Source of the DNA: DASXMT01 sp035569695
Lineage (GTDB): Bacteria > Actinomycetota > Acidimicrobiia > Acidimicrobiales > RAAP-2
Reading direction: 5' to 3'
Length of the DNA stretch: 7,457 nt
Assembly: GCA_035569695.1 (NCBI GenBank)
Contig: DATMMO010000103.1
Coordinates: 1 to 7,457 of the forward strand
Position 1 is the first letter of the stretch; every line of letters starts with the position of its first letter. A program made the position numbers and the translations under genes. Below, one piece after another: positions 6,172 through 7,457 of the stretch. The notes under the pieces are model-generated. The model searched no databases. It saw only the letters and a program-made list of their open reading frames with translations, and was not told the DNA's origin.

Positions 6172-6945
6172 TCAGTCGATCGATGTGTCGACCAACACCG
6201 GGGCGTGGTCCGACGGTTTCTCCCCTTTGCGGGCGTTCCTGTCGATGAGGGCATAGGTCGCCCGTTCAGCCAGGATCTTGGTGACCAGCACCAAGTCGAT
6301 GCGCATCCCCTGGCGCTTGTGGAACGACCCGGCCCGATAGTCCCACCAGCTGAAGAGCCCGTCCTGGTCGTAGAACTGACGAAAGACGTCGGTCAACCCC
6401 CACGATTGGAGATCGGCCAAGGCGGCGCGTTCGGGCTCGCTCACGTGGGTCTCCCCCACGAACTTCGTCGGGTCCCACACGTCACGGTCCTCAGGGGCGA
6501 CGTTGACATCACCGCACACGGCGACGGGTGAGCTGGGATCGCAGGTCTCATCGAGGAGCCTGCGCAAGCGGGCGAACCACTCGAGCTTTGCCGGGTAGTG
6601 CTCACTGTCGAGGCTTCGCCCGTTGGGGACGTACACGGAATGAACCCGTACTCCCCCACACGTCGCGGCGATCAGTCGTGTCCCCTGTGAATCGGTGGCG
6701 TCGTTGAAGCCCACGGCTACGTCTTCGATACCCACTTTGGAAACGATGGCCACACCATTCCATCGGCCGTCACCGTGATGGGCCGTCTCATAACCCAGGG
6801 TGGCGAAGGCACCGTGGGGGAAGGCAGCGTCGGCCTGCTTGGTCTCTTGCATGCAGAGGATGTCGGGCTGGGCGTATCCGAGCCACTCCTCGACCCGGCC
6901 CAGACGGGCACCCAGCGAATTGACGTTCCAGGTTGCGATGCGCAT
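6172..6945 (-). CDS. xth: Exodeoxyribonuclease III (AP endonuclease family)
   Basis: ExoIII degrades duplex DNA 3'-5' and cuts at abasic sites in base-excision repair. The product is 257 aa from the ATG at 6945, typical for the family. Motifs of the endonuclease/exonuclease/phosphatase fold are IATWNVNSL (3-11), MQETK (32-36, metal ligand E34), RWNGVAI (61-67), VYVPNGR (104-110, Tyr105), GDVNVAP (145-151, D146 and N148), RIDLVL (215-220, D217) and SDHAPV (245-250, the Asp-His pair). The set is complete, so the enzyme should be active. A TTG two codons earlier (6951) is in frame, but it leaves only 4 nt to the AAGGA at 6956-6960. The ATG has 10 nt and gives the standard MRIATWNVNS N-terminus. 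It lies downstream of fabZ and converges with the helicase gene. Confidence 0.95.
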   Translation of the reverse strand: MRIATWNVNSLGARLGRVEEWLGYAQPDILCMQETKQADAAFPHGAFATLGYETAHHGDGRWNGVAIVSKVGIEDVAVGFNDATDSQGTRLIAATCGGVRVHSVYVPNGRSLDSEHYPAKLEWFARLRRLLDETCDPSSPVAVCGDVNVAPEDRDVWDPTKFVGETHVSEPERAALADLQSWGLTDVFRQFYDQDGLFSWWDYRAGSFHKRQGMRIDLVLVTKILAERATYALIDRNARKGEKPSDHAPVLVDTSID

Positions 6946-6955
6946 GTCCAATCGA

Positions 6956-6960
6956 TCCTT
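6956..6960 (-). promoter_or_regulatory. Ribosome binding site deciding the xth start
   Basis: AAGGA on the minus strand lies 10 nt before the ATG at 6945 and only 4 nt before the alternative in-frame TTG at 6951. It supports the ATG. It sits in the 24-nt fabZ-xth gap. Confidence 0.55.
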
Positions 6961-6969
6961 TCCGACCGC

Positions 6970-7407
6970 TCAGGACTGCTCGGCGTCGACCAGCACGAAC
7001 AGCAGTTCGGCCTCGCAGGCCAGCTCGCCTCCAACGGTGGCTCGCCCCGTACCCTTGCCCGCCCGGGCCGACATGCGTCCCAGGAACACCTCGAGATCGA
7101 GCACATCGCCGGGCACCACCTGCCGGCGGAACCGCGCCCGCTCGATGCCGCCGAACAGGGGAAGCTTGCCGGCGAAGCGCTCGTCGGCCAGGACTGCCAC
7201 CCCTCCGAGCTGGGCCAATGCCTCTACCATGAGCACCCCGGGCAGGGTGGGACGACCGGGAAAGTGACCGGCGAAGAAGGCCTCGTCACCGGTCAGATGC
7301 CACGACCCACGAGCGGACTGGCCCGGCTCCACTGCGTCCAACTCCGTGACGAACAGGAATGGGTCTCGGTGGGCAATGAAGTCCTCGGCTCGCACGAGAA
7401 GCGACAC
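6970..7407 (-). CDS. fabZ: 3-hydroxyacyl-[acyl-carrier-protein] dehydratase FabZ-type
   Basis: FabZ removes water from 3-hydroxyacyl-ACP in each round of type II fatty acid elongation in the cytoplasm. The product is 145 aa, the normal size for a single hot-dog domain. FIAHRDPFLFVTELDAVEPG (10-29) matches the FabZ N-terminal strand (LPHRYPFLLVDRV type). GHFPGRPTLPGVLMVEALAQLGG (47-69) is the active-site signature with His48 and Glu62. Glu instead of Asp at the second position points to FabZ rather than FabA. FGGIERARFRRQVVPGD (85-101) is also typical. The GTG start at 7407 has no convincing Shine-Dalgarno and may overlap a TAG stop of an upstream gene by one base (TAGTG), suggesting translational coupling. 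A second GTG at 7395 is an alternative. xth follows 24 nt downstream on the same strand. Confidence 0.92.
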   Translation of the reverse strand: MSLLVRAEDFIAHRDPFLFVTELDAVEPGQSARGSWHLTGDEAFFAGHFPGRPTLPGVLMVEALAQLGGVAVLADERFAGKLPLFGGIERARFRRQVVPGDVLDLEVFLGRMSARAGKGTGRATVGGELACEAELLFVLVDAEQS

Positions 7408-7457
7408 TACTGCGCGGCCGGCGCTGCCCCGGCGGCGCCTCGGGCAACAGGGTCTGG
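7407..7457 (-). CDS. Possible C-terminal end of a gene upstream of fabZ
   Basis: Reading leftwards from the right edge, one frame gives DPVARGAAGAAPAAQ followed by TAG at 7409-7407, whose last base is the first base of the fabZ GTG. An Ala/Pro-rich tail and a one-base stop/start overlap are common in dense high-GC genomes. Only about 16 codons are visible, and another frame has a more GC-rich third-position pattern over the same bases, so this is tentative. No function can be assigned. Confidence 0.25.
   Translation of the reverse strand, partial: PDPVARGAAGAAPAAQ

Noticed and set aside
5156..6256. A 366-codon plus-strand frame overlapping the helicase and running through the 24-bp repeat into xth
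   Set aside because: It is Arg/Pro-rich with no motif and out of frame with the secure helicase. Its RPEPSPEP stretch is simply the translated intergenic repeat.
1..7457. Search for CRISPR arrays, defence or phage genes, insertion sequences, tRNA or rRNA
   Set aside because: No spaced direct repeats, transposase or integrase motifs, or tRNA cloverleaf were seen. The helicase and ExoIII look like housekeeping repair genes rather than parts of a defence module.

Overview
The window is high-GC, gene-dense bacterial chromosome with GTG starts and very short gaps between genes. A UvrD2-like helicase, a MurF-type ligase with a membrane-embedded N-terminus and a FabZ dehydratase, together with the base composition, suggest an Actinomycetota genome, perhaps an Acidimicrobiia-like lineage. 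That assignment is an inference from protein style; no rRNA or other marker is present.

Layout from left to right. Four genes read leftwards and probably form one transcription unit. In transcriptional order they are an alpha/beta hydrolase (3400-4158), a membrane-anchored MurF-like ligase (1527-3344), D-alanine--D-alanine ligase ddl (321-1430) and the N-terminal part of a bacterial PH-domain (DUF304-like) membrane protein (1-307, cut by the window edge). A gap of about 170 bp separates the hydrolase from a divergent helicase gene of the UvrD/PcrA family (4326-6065, + strand). The helicase converges on a second leftward pair, fabZ (6970-7407) followed by exodeoxyribonuclease III xth (6172-6945). 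A possible C-terminal scrap of another gene lies upstream of fabZ at the right edge. The convergent gap (6066-6171) holds a perfect 14-bp palindrome and a two-copy 24-bp tandem repeat.

How the genes fit together. Ddl makes D-Ala-D-Ala and MurF adds it to the UDP-MurNAc-tripeptide, so these two neighbours are consecutive steps of peptidoglycan precursor synthesis. The ligase here is unusual. It has about 150 residues of predicted membrane helices where MurF normally has its substrate-binding N-terminal domain, an acidic pentapeptide repeat inserted late in the central domain, and a C-terminus ending ENDLPDHYP. The helicase and ExoIII are DNA-repair genes, and FabZ belongs to fatty acid elongation. 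The helicase is also unusual: every helicase motif is present, but the region where subdomain 2B should sit is only about 30 residues long, and two Gly/Ser-rich inserts interrupt the N-terminal half.

No tRNA, rRNA, CRISPR array, insertion sequence or phage gene was seen. The window reads as core genome with some unusual protein architectures, not as a mobile or defence island.
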